Counted from the first letter of the stretch, positions 25,034 through 34,910 are shown. The stretch is DNA of 64,000 nt from UKL13-2 sp038321965 (GCA_038321965.1 JBBQFL010000024.1:1-64000); one strand, 5' to 3'. Notes: a model not told the origin generated them from the sequence alone. Translations and numbers: made by a program.

Positions 25034-25780
25034 TTACCACGGCTCCTGGCAAAACATGTACCCATGCGGCCGCACGGTCTTGATTTTCCATGATGCTTCT
25101 TTATCCACGCCAAAACGCCGCCGCAGTCGATAAAGTCGCGCGTCGACGGAGCGGTCAGCACCGCTGTAATGCAGACCACGTAACGATTTGAGGATTTCAT
25201 TTCTTTGCATCACCTTGCCCGCATTGGTCGCCAACAGCCAAAGAAGGTCAAATTCAGCGGGAGAGAGTTCGATGCGGCGCTCGCTGAGTGTGACTTCGCG
25301 ATTGGTACCATGAATGCGCAGGCGCCCGAATTGCAATAACTCACCCTCGGAGGTCGATGCGGCGTTGGTGCGCATTCGCCGCGTGATCGCCTTGATGCGC
25401 GCAAGCAGTACTCGCGGCTGCACGGGCTTGGCAAGATAATCATCTGCTCCCAATTCGAGCCCAAGTACCTGATCGAAGTCTTCCTCTTTGGCCGTCAGGA
25501 TAATCACAGGCACATTCGATCCACTGCCGCGAAGTTCACGGCAAACGTCGAACCCGTCTTTCCCGGGAAGCATGACGTCTAGGATCACCAGATCAGGTTT
25601 CATTTCACTGATGCGGGCAAGCGCGCGGTCACCACGGCCCTCGACAAAAACGGCGATACCTTGTTTGGCCAGATATTCGGTGATGGCGTTTGAAAGGTCT
25701 ACGTCATCTTCTACCAGCAGCACACGGATGGCTTCTGTCGCCGATTCTTCAAGGGACAGCGTTTCATTCATTGCGTTCAT
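25034..25780 (-). CDS. OmpR/PhoB-family response regulator, RstA-like
   Basis: A 248 aa response regulator. After an unusual 17-residue leader, the receiver domain begins IRVLLVEDDVDLSNAI; the phosphoacceptor is Asp68 in LVILDVMLPGKDG, and the switch residues T (ILTAKE) and K-P (DDYLAKPVQP) are present. The C-terminal winged helix contains LSPAEFDLLWLLATNAGKVMQRNEIL and RRRFGVDKEASWKIKTVRPHGYMF, resembling RstA. It lies 40 bases downstream of its kinase. The regulon is unknown; the neighbouring TonB receptors are candidate targets. Confidence 0.93.
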   Translation of the reverse strand: MNAMNETLSLEESATEAIRVLLVEDDVDLSNAITEYLAKQGIAVFVEGRGDRALARISEMKPDLVILDVMLPGKDGFDVCRELRGSGSNVPVIILTAKEEDFDQVLGLELGADDYLAKPVQPRVLLARIKAITRRMRTNAASTSEGELLQFGRLRIHGTNREVTLSERRIELSPAEFDLLWLLATNAGKVMQRNEILKSLRGLHYSGADRSVDARLYRLRRRFGVDKEASWKIKTVRPHGYMFCQEPW

Positions 25781-25819
25781 CGTAACCTCCTGAGCAAAAC
25801 CGTCGCAACAATCGCCTGA

Positions 25820-27157
25820 CTACCAAAACAATGAGACGCGTGCACCACCCAATTCGGATTCGGTAATAGCGACCGATCCACCATGCCAGCGTGCGATCTG
25901 TTTCACAATTGCCAGGCCCATACCAAATCCGCCGGACTGCCGGTCACGGCTTTTGTCGACACGCGTAAATGGTTCGAACAGGTGCTCGCGCTCGGCAGCC
26001 GGAATGCCGGGACCGTCATCATCGACGTGCAAACTGTGCTTTCCGCCGGTTGATTCAAAATGCACACGTACCAGGCCGGTGGCGTGGCGAACCGCGTTCT
26101 TCAGCAAGTTGGCTGCTGCACGCGACAGATATCGATAGTCGCCATCGGCACTTTCGGCCTCGACATGCACCTGAATGTCCACCGCGCGGCTCTCTGCGAC
26201 AGAGAGATCGCGAGCCTCGTCCACCAGTTCGTTGAGCCAGGCGACGGTGTCGATTGGCGCAACATCAAGCGTCGGGGTTTCACGATCCAGCCGCGCATAT
26301 TCGAGAAGTTCTGTCGATAGATCGTCAAGCTGATCGATGGCCGAGTTCATTGCGCGCAACTGCTCGTCTTTTTCTTCTGTCGACTTTGCGTCTACCGCCA
26401 GTTCGTGCCGAAATCTCAGGCGCGTGATCGGGGTACGAAATTCGTGCGACACAGCGTTGGTAAGATTGCGATGCGAATTCAACAGCGCGCCTATTCGATG
26501 CTTCATCTTATTGAAAGAGTCGGCGAGGGGATAAAGTGCCGCGCCTTTGCCCATTTCGATCTCAAAATCGAAATTACCCTCGCCGACCATACCGGCCGCC
26601 TTGTCCAGCGTCAACATGTCGCGCCGAAAAAGACGCAGCCAAAAGAGAATAGCGAGGGCGTACATGGAAGACTCGACAAGCCAGGTGAATTGGGTGGGCG
26701 TGAACACACCGAGGATAAGTATCGGGCGCGACCTGGCGAATGGCGCCTTCAGCACGACAACGTTGTCAGTTCCCAGAATTGTACGAAAAACTTCATAGCC
26801 GAAACCACCGGGCAAGTCGCGCGAATACGGTTTTGGGGATTGAATCAATTTCAGAACTTCTGGCGAAAATTCCGGGCGCCTGGCGAGTTCCTCAAGCGTC
26901 AAAATTTGTGAAGGTCCAAGCAATACCTCCGGAGATCCCACCCTTGTTTTGAGTCTCTCAAACCGTGCCGGCCATTCCGACACCGGAAAAGGTGCCAGCA
27001 CCTCTTCAATCATTACGTAGGTACGACGGAAACGCTCGTTAATATTGGAATCTGCGGTTTCGTCCATCGACCAGCTGAAAACAAACCTCTGGATTTGATA
27101 GGACGTTAGTGACGTCAGTAACACGAGCACCCACAACTTGAGGAATAACTTAGCCAT
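25820..27157 (-). CDS. Sensor histidine kinase, RstB-like
   Basis: A 445 aa membrane sensor kinase: transmembrane helices near residues 5-22 and 180-196 flank a periplasmic sensing domain, then a HAMP-like segment, the dimerisation domain with phosphoacceptor His238 in NAVSHEFRTPITRLRF, and the ATPase domain with N-box NLLKNAVRHA, G1 DDDGPGIP and G2 GGFGMGLAIVKQIARWHGG. The H-box form and overall length match RstB. It is the first gene of a two-gene operon with the RstA-like regulator. The TonB receptor genes upstream are separated by a strong terminator. Confidence 0.92.
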   Translation of the reverse strand: MAKLFLKLWVLVLLTSLTSYQIQRFVFSWSMDETADSNINERFRRTYVMIEEVLAPFPVSEWPARFERLKTRVGSPEVLLGPSQILTLEELARRPEFSPEVLKLIQSPKPYSRDLPGGFGYEVFRTILGTDNVVVLKAPFARSRPILILGVFTPTQFTWLVESSMYALAILFWLRLFRRDMLTLDKAAGMVGEGNFDFEIEMGKGAALYPLADSFNKMKHRIGALLNSHRNLTNAVSHEFRTPITRLRFRHELAVDAKSTEEKDEQLRAMNSAIDQLDDLSTELLEYARLDRETPTLDVAPIDTVAWLNELVDEARDLSVAESRAVDIQVHVEAESADGDYRYLSRAAANLLKNAVRHATGLVRVHFESTGGKHSLHVDDDGPGIPAAEREHLFEPFTRVDKSRDRQSGGFGMGLAIVKQIARWHGGSVAITESELGGARVSLFW

Positions 27158-27197
27158 ACGTCAATAATGCCATTAAGTGTTTCATTCTGGAGAATTG

Positions 27198-27232
27198 AAA
27201 CCGAAATGGGGGCGATGCCCCCATTTCGGTTT
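27198..27232 (-). terminator. Intrinsic terminator downstream of the TonB receptor gene
   Basis: Perfect 16-bp stem (27198-27213 with 27217-27232) around a GAT loop, starting AAACCGAAATGGGGGC. It lies just after the TonB receptor stop (27250) on the minus strand and separates it from the sensor kinase gene. On the minus strand the stem ends in GGTTT; on the plus strand TTTTT follows. Confidence 0.85.
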
Positions 27233-27249
27233 TTCGCGCTGATCTGTAG

Positions 27250-29982
27250 CTATTTGAACCTGTAAGTCGCACTTAACGATGGGTAAATCCCCAGTGCATT
27301 GTGGAAGCCAGTGTTGTAGCCCAGCGTTACATCTCCGTTGACAAAGTCAAATGGCGGCTTCTCATCGGTGATATTGCGTATGACCATTCGCAGCGTCAGA
27401 TTCTTGATGCCGGTGTAAGTGACATTCACGTCGACAGTGCGCCACGCTTTGACTTTGCAAACGCCCGGGATCGTGTCGATTGCCGCCTGGCCACCGCCAA
27501 TCGTGTTGGCGCAGTCGAAGTTGCTGCTGAAGTTATTCCATCCGCCAACGTAATTGATGCGCGTGCCATATGACCAGTCGGCGTAGTCCCAGGTTACAGC
27601 AACGTTACCGCGGACGCGTGGGACAGGCGCACCAGAAACGCTGTCGTTGAGCCCGCCAACGAAGTTAGTTAGTGGGTCCCCTTTCTCCCGCGACTGTTTG
27701 TTGGTCAGGTTGTAGGTGCCCGACGCGGTGGTCGTCAGTTTGCCCATCGCGCCCAGATTCAGGCGATGACTCACATCGAGATCGAGGCCGGAAACCTGAC
27801 TCTTACCCAGGTTGAGCCACTTGCGGTCAACACCGGTGATGGGGCCTGAGTTCGGCTTGCCTGGTATCCACGACAAGGGATTGGCATCCCGAAACACGAC
27901 CGACGCAAATCGCTGGTCGCCCAGAAATAGCTGGTTGACTTCGAAATTCGATGAGAACCGGTCAATTTCGTTTTCGCGGCGGATGTCGAAGTAATCCAAC
28001 GACATGTTGAAGTCTTTGGTCGCATCCCAAACAAGGCCAAGGCTTCGACTACTCGACGTTTCAGGTTGCAGATTGGGGTTGAACACGATCTGAGCGGATA
28101 TCGAGGCGATACGACCGCAGTCTTCGTCGGCGTTCGTCGTCGGGCAGCGCACAGGATCGTTGACCGCCTGAAAAGATCGGATCGATGACGGATTGGTCTG
28201 CGCGAGCGACGGCGCCCTAAAACCGGTCGAGTAGCTCGAACGTAACACCAGGTTAGGTAGTACTTTCCACTTCAATCCGATCTTTGGATTTGTGGTGTTG
28301 CCGAAATCGGAATAGCGATCATAGCGCCCGGCGATGGTCGCTTCGAAGTTCTTCAATAGCGGAAATACCGCTTCGACGTAGCCTGACGCGACGTTGCGCG
28401 TCCCATTTGCAAACGAAGCGCCCAGGCCGACAATCTGCGCACTCACAATGCGCTGATCCGGGGTGACGACCATTTCGTCTTTGCGGAACTCACCGCCGAT
28501 GGCAATGCCGATCGGCCCACCGGGTAAATTGCCAAATTCCGTTGTACCCTTGAGGTCAGCGATCTTGGCGGTGCTCTGCCCAGTCGACGTTGTGCGCGTG
28601 CTGATGCGATCGATCAGCTCTTGGCTGTTTTGACCGTCGAAGTGCCAGGAGCCATCGTTGATCGCCGTCTGTACCGCTGGATATACCAACTGCCGACCGC
28701 TGGAGATGTTGGATTTACTTGTGTTGTAGAGGAACGATGACTCCCAATCCCAGGTTCCCGCGGTGCCCTTGAGACCTGTCAGGATGCGTGTGTCTTCGGT
28801 TTTGCTAATCGTTTGGCTGCGTCCAAGATCAATCCAGCGGTAACGCAGGCCAATCGGGAATGCATAGGGGTTTTCGCGATGCCCGACCGGCAGCACCAAC
28901 TGAAAACTCAGCAGTTGCCCGGTAGTGTTTCGCCAGAAGGTCGGCCGCTGGGGATTACTGCTAATTGGCGCGGCAGTAAAGGTGTTGGTGGTTTGCGAGT
29001 AGCCGGCTTCTGCGAATCCAGATAATTTTGAATTGAAATCAATTGCTCCACGGAGGTATCCCGTATCGCGAATCGACTTTGCGGATTGCTCAAAATCATC
29101 CCACTGGTTATAGCGACAAAGACCGCCGATGACCAGCGTGCAGCCTGCTCGTGCCGCCTGGAATGTATTGAACACACCGCTGCCGCGGACGGCCTCGCGG
29201 TAGTAGTTGCCTGGAAACGAAAGCGTGCTCAGCACCGATTGCCGCTGAATGAAGGTTGGATCACGCAGAAACGCATCGACGTTGTCTTCGCTTTTGATGA
29301 GCACCGGGGTTCGCTCGAAACGCTCATACGTGCCAAATACGTTGTAGCGGTCTTTGGCGATGTCGCCAAAACCAAATGCAATGTTGGCTTGCTTGACCAA
29401 GAATTCATTGCGCGGGCTTTGCGAAACCGTGACCGTGGCGAGGCCACCAGTGAAATCCTTACGCAAAATGACATTCACCACACCTGCAATCGCATCAGAA
29501 CCATAGATCGCCGAGGCGCCGTCTCGTAGCACCTCAATACGCTCGATAGCTGAGGCGGGGATCGAGTTGAGGTTGGCAATCACCGTTTGGCCGTTGTTCG
29601 GATCATTAAACGCCGCTGGACTGATCCGCCGACCATTGATCAGGGTGAGCGTTGCCGCCGAGCCGAGACCACGTAACGCGACCGTCGCCGAGCCGCTTGA
29701 AAATCCGGTCCCGGCGCTAATATCGGTGAGTGCCCCGCCGGCGGCGAACGAGAGATTATTCAGCAGCTCCTGCACCGTGGTCGCACCGCTGCGACGGATA
29801 TCTTCCGACGTGATCACAGTGATCGGCGACGCTGTTTCGGCGTCGACACGTTTGATGTTCGAGCCGGTTACTTCTACCTTCTCGACTTTTTGTGGGGCGG
29901 ACGACTGTGCCATTGCAGCAAATGCGGAAACACCCAGCGTGGCAGCGATCATGCGATTCAGTACTTTTTCTCTCAACTGCAT
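27250..29982 (-). CDS. TonB-dependent outer-membrane receptor (copy 1)
   Basis: A 910 aa outer-membrane receptor. From ATG 29982 (GAGGAAA upstream) it has a signal peptide (to about AAMAQS), the sequence VEKVEVTGSNIKRVDAE, a plug domain with ITSEDIRRSGATTVQELL, TLINGRR and the IERIEVLRDGASAIYGSDAIAGVVNVIL block, then a 22-strand beta barrel ending in a terminal aromatic-rich strand (LSATYRFK). This belongs to the large CirA/Oar-like group carrying KRVDAE after the signal; ligands vary (siderophores, cobalamin, peptides, glycans) and cannot be told here. A longer frame to 30093 adds 37 residues with no signal character. Downstream neighbour of a related receptor gene. Confidence 0.92.
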   Translation of the reverse strand: MQLREKVLNRMIAATLGVSAFAAMAQSSAPQKVEKVEVTGSNIKRVDAETASPITVITSEDIRRSGATTVQELLNNLSFAAGGALTDISAGTGFSSGSATVALRGLGSAATLTLINGRRISPAAFNDPNNGQTVIANLNSIPASAIERIEVLRDGASAIYGSDAIAGVVNVILRKDFTGGLATVTVSQSPRNEFLVKQANIAFGFGDIAKDRYNVFGTYERFERTPVLIKSEDNVDAFLRDPTFIQRQSVLSTLSFPGNYYREAVRGSGVFNTFQAARAGCTLVIGGLCRYNQWDDFEQSAKSIRDTGYLRGAIDFNSKLSGFAEAGYSQTTNTFTAAPISSNPQRPTFWRNTTGQLLSFQLVLPVGHRENPYAFPIGLRYRWIDLGRSQTISKTEDTRILTGLKGTAGTWDWESSFLYNTSKSNISSGRQLVYPAVQTAINDGSWHFDGQNSQELIDRISTRTTSTGQSTAKIADLKGTTEFGNLPGGPIGIAIGGEFRKDEMVVTPDQRIVSAQIVGLGASFANGTRNVASGYVEAVFPLLKNFEATIAGRYDRYSDFGNTTNPKIGLKWKVLPNLVLRSSYSTGFRAPSLAQTNPSSIRSFQAVNDPVRCPTTNADEDCGRIASISAQIVFNPNLQPETSSSRSLGLVWDATKDFNMSLDYFDIRRENEIDRFSSNFEVNQLFLGDQRFASVVFRDANPLSWIPGKPNSGPITGVDRKWLNLGKSQVSGLDLDVSHRLNLGAMGKLTTTASGTYNLTNKQSREKGDPLTNFVGGLNDSVSGAPVPRVRGNVAVTWDYADWSYGTRINYVGGWNNFSSNFDCANTIGGGQAAIDTIPGVCKVKAWRTVDVNVTYTGIKNLTLRMVIRNITDEKPPFDFVNGDVTLGYNTGFHNALGIYPSLSATYRFK

Positions 29983-30110
29983 TTTGATTTCCTCTAAAAA
30001 AGTGTTGTCATGTGCAAATGCATTGCGCGTGTTCCTGACAGTGCACAAAAGAATTGAAGATGGATGCCTCGTGCCAGTTAGTGGCGCTTTCACCCGCCCC
30101 CCAGCGCTGC

Positions 30111-32777
30111 CTACTTGAACTTGTAGTTAATCGTCCCGTAATAAAAGGCACCTCTCGGATTTTGCTGGGTGATGTCATAGGGAATATTGCCCGACGACAA
30201 ATCGATGGGTGGCTCACGGTCGGTGAGGTTGCGTGCGCCGAGCGTGAACTTGAAGTTCTTGAATCCGCTGTAAGACCCCTGTAGATCGACCGTGTCGAAG
30301 TGACCGACGACACTCGCTGCGCCGGCTGGGGCCGATGTCGACGCACCGTAATGGTGGATATGGCTGAACGTCGCACTGCCAAACCAGGGCCCCCGCTCCC
30401 AGCTAACGGTATTCACGTTGCGCCAGCGTGGCAACGAATAGGTGCCGGCAAATTCAATCAGAGGATCGGTTTTGACGTTTTGCCCCTTGAAACTATGCAC
30501 GTAAGTATTGTTGCTGTTAAAACTCCAGATGCCATGTTCGTTGCGAAAAATCTGCCACCGTAAATCGAGGTCGAAGCCCTTGGTGCGAAGTTCCGTCAAG
30601 TTCACAAACTGATTCAGCACGCCGACGATATTGCCCGGTGCCCCGCGTCCAATATCGGTTGCATCCGGCGGCGCACGCAACACGCGCGCAGCATAGGCAG
30701 GGTCAGTGCTTTCAAGGCTGAGGATAGTTTGGGCTCCCTCGGTGCTGATCAGTCTTTTCTGGGAGATATCAAAACCATCAACCGCGATACTCGTACCTGA
30801 ATTGATATCCCACACGAAGCCGAGCGAGCGGCTATCTGATTTTTCCGGCTTCAATCCTTGACCAGCAGAGATAATCGCGGGCACACCAGCTGCAACGCAA
30901 TAAGCCGTGTTGATCGCGCAGCGCCTGGTATCTACAAGGGTATTAAATGCGAACGCGGCGGAGTCACCAGCTTCGACCAGATTAGGCGCGCGGAAACCTC
31001 TGGCATAGGAACCACGTAACAACCATTCGCGCGAAGGCGTCCAGCGGAATGCCACTTTTGGCGTCGATGATGAGCCGTAATCACTGTAGTGATCCATGCG
31101 TCCTGCGATTTGCAGTTCGAGATTTTTAACGATAGGAACATTGAATTCAGCATAGCCCGATGTCAGCGTCCGGCTGCCTTTCGCCCGGCTGCTACCACGG
31201 CCCAGCACGTCGCCCTTGATCAGGATGTCGTCGGCAATATCATTGAGAGACTCCTTACGCGCTTCTACGCCGAGTGCGACGGCCAGCGGGCCGGCCGGAA
31301 GCTGCATCAGTTCGCTGGAGGCTTTAGCGTCCCATTGCTTGATAGTGGAATCACCGCGACGCTGGTATTCGGCCTTCAGGCGATTGTAGGTGGCAGCGGT
31401 GTTGGCGGAAGGATTGAGGAAATTGTAAGAGCCATCGGCAATGACCGACAGCAGCCCCGATACACTGATGCCGTTCTTGTCGTCTTGCGTGGAGTAACTA
31501 TTGGCATAGAGGACACCGCTTTCCCAATCCCATGTACCAACAGTGCCTTTTAACCCAGCAACAAAACGCTTGGCCTCGGTGTCGTTGAAAATCTGACGCG
31601 GCCCGACATCGTCGAAGCGATAGCGGACGTCGACTGGGACGCTATACGGGTTGTTGGGATTACCCACTGGCAAGCGGGCATTTATTTGCCGCGCGATGCC
31701 CGGTCCAATTTGATTGGCGGGTGTTGAGAATGGCACGGCCTGCGTAAAGGTCTGCGTCTTATTTAGTCCTAGCTCGAAAAAACCGGACAGCGTGTTGCCG
31801 AACTCATAAGTGAGTCGCGAGAATAAGCCCAGCCGTTTCGTTTCGGGTATCAGGGTGTTGAATACGTTGGTATTCTCTACACACTGGGTGACCCCATTGA
31901 TCGGTACGACGCGGTCCGCAGGGCAGGTCGCGAACGGAATGCGGGTCGGTCCAAACGGCGCAGGAAAGCCAGAAACACGTGCGTAGTTTCCCGGATTGGA
32001 CAGTGTGCTTCTTGCATCGGTGCCGCCCTGAAAACGTCTCTGATCTGAGGTGCTGCTGAAATCACGGTCACGGGCCCAGATCGTGTCGCGATCAAAATAA
32101 TCGAGCACGCCGATGATGTTGTATTTGTCCTTGCCTGGGTCGCCCCAGCCATCCGCAATGCTTGCGCGTTTTTCCGCACCGTCGCTGTGCGAGGTTCTAC
32201 CGTAGCCGGTACTCAATTCAAAACCGGTAAAGTCTTTGCGCAAGATGATGTTTACGACGCCCGCGATGGCATCCGACCCATAAATCGCGGACGCGCCATC
32301 TTTCAACACCTCGATGCGCTCGATAGCGGCGAGTGGAATGCTGTTGAGATCGACGAACGTATCCTGCAAGTTTTGGGCAAACGCATTGTTTGCCATGCGG
32401 CGGCCGTTGATCAGCGTGAGTGTCGATTTCTGGCCGAGGCCGCGGAGCGACACGCCCGACGATCCGCGCGCAAAACTGCCCGTGAAATTGTCGTCGTAAG
32501 ACGCTGCGCTGTTGATTGGCAGGTTGCGCAACACTTCGCCGACCGTCGTCTGGCCGCTGCGCTCGATATCCTGGCGAGTGATGATTTGTACCGGTGCGGG
32601 GCCTTCTGCGTCGACGCGCTTGATGTTCGAGCCGGTTACCTCTATTTTGTCTACTTTTTGCGCGGGAGCCTGCTGGGCGAGTACGGTTTGTGCAGCCATC
32701 AGTGAAATGGCTATGCTGGTCGCGATGATGCTGTGTTTGTTTACACGTGCTTGGGCTAACTGGTTTTTCTCGCGCAT
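30111..32777 (-). CDS. TonB-dependent outer-membrane receptor (copy 2)
   Basis: An 888 aa receptor with the same architecture as its neighbour: signal peptide (to about LAQQAP), VDKIEVTGSNIKRVDAE, plug domain with ITRQDIERSGQTTVGEVL, TLINGRRM and IERIEVLKDGASAIYGSDAIAGVVNIIL, and a beta barrel ending GTINYKFK. Start ATG 32777 has GGAGAG upstream; the longer frame to 32888 is not supported. The two receptors are 128 bases apart and clearly related through the plug region, suggesting an old tandem duplication with diverged barrels. They may be co-transcribed. Confidence 0.92.
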   Translation of the reverse strand: MREKNQLAQARVNKHSIIATSIAISLMAAQTVLAQQAPAQKVDKIEVTGSNIKRVDAEGPAPVQIITRQDIERSGQTTVGEVLRNLPINSAASYDDNFTGSFARGSSGVSLRGLGQKSTLTLINGRRMANNAFAQNLQDTFVDLNSIPLAAIERIEVLKDGASAIYGSDAIAGVVNIILRKDFTGFELSTGYGRTSHSDGAEKRASIADGWGDPGKDKYNIIGVLDYFDRDTIWARDRDFSSTSDQRRFQGGTDARSTLSNPGNYARVSGFPAPFGPTRIPFATCPADRVVPINGVTQCVENTNVFNTLIPETKRLGLFSRLTYEFGNTLSGFFELGLNKTQTFTQAVPFSTPANQIGPGIARQINARLPVGNPNNPYSVPVDVRYRFDDVGPRQIFNDTEAKRFVAGLKGTVGTWDWESGVLYANSYSTQDDKNGISVSGLLSVIADGSYNFLNPSANTAATYNRLKAEYQRRGDSTIKQWDAKASSELMQLPAGPLAVALGVEARKESLNDIADDILIKGDVLGRGSSRAKGSRTLTSGYAEFNVPIVKNLELQIAGRMDHYSDYGSSSTPKVAFRWTPSREWLLRGSYARGFRAPNLVEAGDSAAFAFNTLVDTRRCAINTAYCVAAGVPAIISAGQGLKPEKSDSRSLGFVWDINSGTSIAVDGFDISQKRLISTEGAQTILSLESTDPAYAARVLRAPPDATDIGRGAPGNIVGVLNQFVNLTELRTKGFDLDLRWQIFRNEHGIWSFNSNNTYVHSFKGQNVKTDPLIEFAGTYSLPRWRNVNTVSWERGPWFGSATFSHIHHYGASTSAPAGAASVVGHFDTVDLQGSYSGFKNFKFTLGARNLTDREPPIDLSSGNIPYDITQQNPRGAFYYGTINYKFK

Positions 32778-33321
32778 GAAACTCTCCGCAGTGAGGTCGG
32801 TCGATGGACGGTCAGCCGAAGCGCTGCAATACAACGCGGCCCCGGATTTTGGCAAGACCGCATCATCAGCGGACGCATAGCGACGCATTGCACCGATAGA
32901 TGTACATTCGCAACGGCTAGCCTAGATGTGTGCCAATCCGTGACAATTGGCCAGAATCCGATGGGAAAAATTGCAATTGCTGTCGCGACCAGGGTGCATT
33001 TAGCGACGGCCACAACATTCGTGTGCCGTTGGACAAAAAGCATAGCCGCATAGGCGTTGCATCCCCGCAACACATTGAATTGACGCTTTTTGCGAACACT
33101 GGCTCTCAGGCGTTCAATGACGCAATATCGGTAACGCAGGGGGGCTGGCGGCCTACGTCAAGCAGTGGTGGGGCGTTCCAGACGTTTTTAGCCTGCGAGG
33201 TCCGTGTTTATTGGTGTTTCAAAGCTAACTCGAGCTTGGCTCAGAATTTAGCCACGGCGCCAAGCGACGCCACGCGCCAGCAGGGGGCGGGATACAGGGC
33301 AGACCAGCGCAATCCGAGGCA
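32778..33321. other. Intergenic region between TonB receptors and mnmA
   Basis: This should hold the promoter of the minus-strand receptor operon and the 3' end of the mnmA transcript. A plus-strand ORF (32930-33487) runs antisense into mnmA and has no protein-like features. I see no RNA gene, repeat or terminator here. Confidence 0.5.
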
Positions 33322-34404
33322 TTATCGCGAGATGACGCCGCCACCCAGGCAAATATCGCGGTCATACACCACGGCTGATTGGCCCGGCGTCACCGCCCAT
33401 TGCGCCCGGTCAAAGTTGAGCGAGAAAGCCTTAGGTGATGAGTTTTCGGTTTGCAGTAGCCGGCAGATGGAATCAGCTTGCCGGTAGCGTGTTTTCGCCG
33501 CCAGCGACACTGTGGCCGGCGGCTCTCCGCTGATCCACGATGCATCCTGCGCGCGGAGCGTATGCTTGAGCAGGGCGGGGTGACCATGTCCCTGGACGAC
33601 GACAAGCTCATTGCGGTCCATGTGTTTGTCGGCGACGAACCAAGGCTCCCCTGCGCCGTCGCGGGTGCCGCCGATGCCCAGGCCCTGACGTTGTCCAATC
33701 GTGTAATACATCAAGCCCTGATGTCGGCCAATTTGCTTCCCCTCCGGTGTAACTATTTCACCTGGCTCGCGCGGCAGATAGCGTTCCAGAAATTGGCGAA
33801 ACGGTCGCTCACCGATAAAGCAGATACCGGTGGAATCCTTCTTGGCATGATTCGGCAGTCCAGCCGTCAACGCCAGCTTCCGAACGTCGCTCTTTTTCAG
33901 ATGCCCGATAGGGAACACGGCTTTGGATAATTGATGCTGGTTGAGGCGATGCAGGAAGTAGCTTTGGTCCTTGCCGGCGTCCAGGCCCTTAAGTAATTCG
34001 TGGCGCCCATCGATCTCACGCACCCTCGCGTAGTGGCCGGTTGCGATCTGCGCTGCGCCAAGCTTCATCGCATGATCCAGGAACGCCTTGAATTTGATTT
34101 CGGCATTGCACAGCACGTCGGGATTAGGTGTACGACCGGCCGAATATTCGCGCAGAAAATCGGCGAACACCCGGTCCTTGTATTCGGCTGCGAAATTTAC
34201 AGCATCAAAATCGATACCGATTACGTCTGCTGCTGCGGCGGCGTCGATAAAGTCCTGGCGCGTCGAACAGTACTCGTCGTCGTCATCGTCTTCCCAGTTT
34301 TTCATGAAGAGGCCGACCACGTCAAAGCCCTGTTGTTTCAACAGAAAGGCGGAGACTGCGGAGTCAACGCCGCCGGATAAACCGACGACTATTTTGTTGT
34401 TCAT
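33322..34404 (-). CDS. mnmA: tRNA 2-thiouridylase MnmA
   Basis: Transfers sulfur to U34 of Lys, Glu and Gln tRNAs. At 360 aa it is full length. The PP-loop ATP-binding motif SGGVDS is at residues 10-15; the catalytic cysteines are in NPDVLCNAEIKF and DSTGICFIGER; the C-terminal beta-barrel ends with PGQSAVVYDRDICLGGGVI. An acidic run, EDDDDDEYCS, follows the N-terminal GLFMKNW block, as is usual. It follows the Ala/Pro/Lys-rich gene on the same strand but is separated from it by two hairpins. Confidence 0.97.
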   Translation of the reverse strand: MNNKIVVGLSGGVDSAVSAFLLKQQGFDVVGLFMKNWEDDDDDEYCSTRQDFIDAAAAADVIGIDFDAVNFAAEYKDRVFADFLREYSAGRTPNPDVLCNAEIKFKAFLDHAMKLGAAQIATGHYARVREIDGRHELLKGLDAGKDQSYFLHRLNQHQLSKAVFPIGHLKKSDVRKLALTAGLPNHAKKDSTGICFIGERPFRQFLERYLPREPGEIVTPEGKQIGRHQGLMYYTIGQRQGLGIGGTRDGAGEPWFVADKHMDRNELVVVQGHGHPALLKHTLRAQDASWISGEPPATVSLAAKTRYRQADSICRLLQTENSSPKAFSLNFDRAQWAVTPGQSAVVYDRDICLGGGVISR

Positions 34405-34470
34405 TGGATTCTGCAGGCGGTTGTGACAATTCCAACGACAACGGTGGGTGGAATCGACACTGATAAAGCA

Positions 34471-34498
34471 AAAAGGGCGAAACCCGAGTTTCGCCCTT
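34471..34498 (-). terminator. Intrinsic terminator downstream of the low-complexity protein gene
   Basis: Perfect 11-bp stem AAGGGCGAAAC/GTTTCGCCCTT with a CCGA loop; on the minus strand it is followed by a T-run. A second perfect 8-bp hairpin, AACCCGCC/GGCGGGTT at 34511-34530, lies just before it. Together they separate the 34545-34910 gene from mnmA. Confidence 0.85.
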
Positions 34499-34544
34499 CA
34501 TGTTACTGCGAACCCGCCAAAGGGCGGGTTCCGGAACTGAGCTT

Positions 34545-34910
34545 TTACTTCTTTGGTGCGTCAGCTTTCTTGGCGTCTGCTGCAGCTTTCGCAGCAGCTT
34601 TCCTTTCAGCTTTCTCTTTCTTGGCTTGTTCTTTCTTCGCTTTCTTTTCGGCTTTCAGTGCATCAGCTTTAGCTTTGGCTTCGGCTTTGGAAGCGGCAGT
34701 CGCTGCAGCAGGAGCAGGTTTAGCAGCTTCGACCTTGGCTGGCATTGCCGGTGTTGCTGGTTTTGCAGCTTCGACTTTGGCAGCCGGTGCAGCGACAGGA
34801 GCTGGCGTAGCTTTAGCCGGTACTGCAGGAGTAGCCGCCGGTGCCTGAGCAGCAGCGTTCAAAGCAACAGCCGCGAACAACGAAGCGACGAGGGTGGAGA
34901 TGGTTTTCAT
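34545..34910 (-). CDS. Low-complexity exported Ala/Pro/Lys-rich protein
   Basis: A 121 aa protein with a signal peptide (ISTLVASLFAAVALNAAAQA, cleavage about residue 22). The mature part is built from Ala, Pro, Val, Lys and Glu: an AP-rich half with a near-repeat of KVEAAKPATPAMPA, then a lysine-rich helix of KAEKKAKKEQ-type units (about residues 75-121) with pI far above 9. Such proteins are common beside cold-shock or envelope genes in betaproteobacteria and are often of unknown function; comparison to histone H1-like tails is superficial. It has its own terminators and is a stand-alone unit. Confidence 0.7.
   Translation of the reverse strand: MKTISTLVASLFAAVALNAAAQAPAATPAVPAKATPAPVAAPAAKVEAAKPATPAMPAKVEAAKPAPAAATAASKAEAKAKADALKAEKKAKKEQAKKEKAERKAAAKAAADAKKADAPKK

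Noticed and set aside
32930..33487. 185-codon plus-strand frame between the TonB receptors and mnmA
   Set aside because: Partly antisense to mnmA, no ribosome-binding site or recognised domain.
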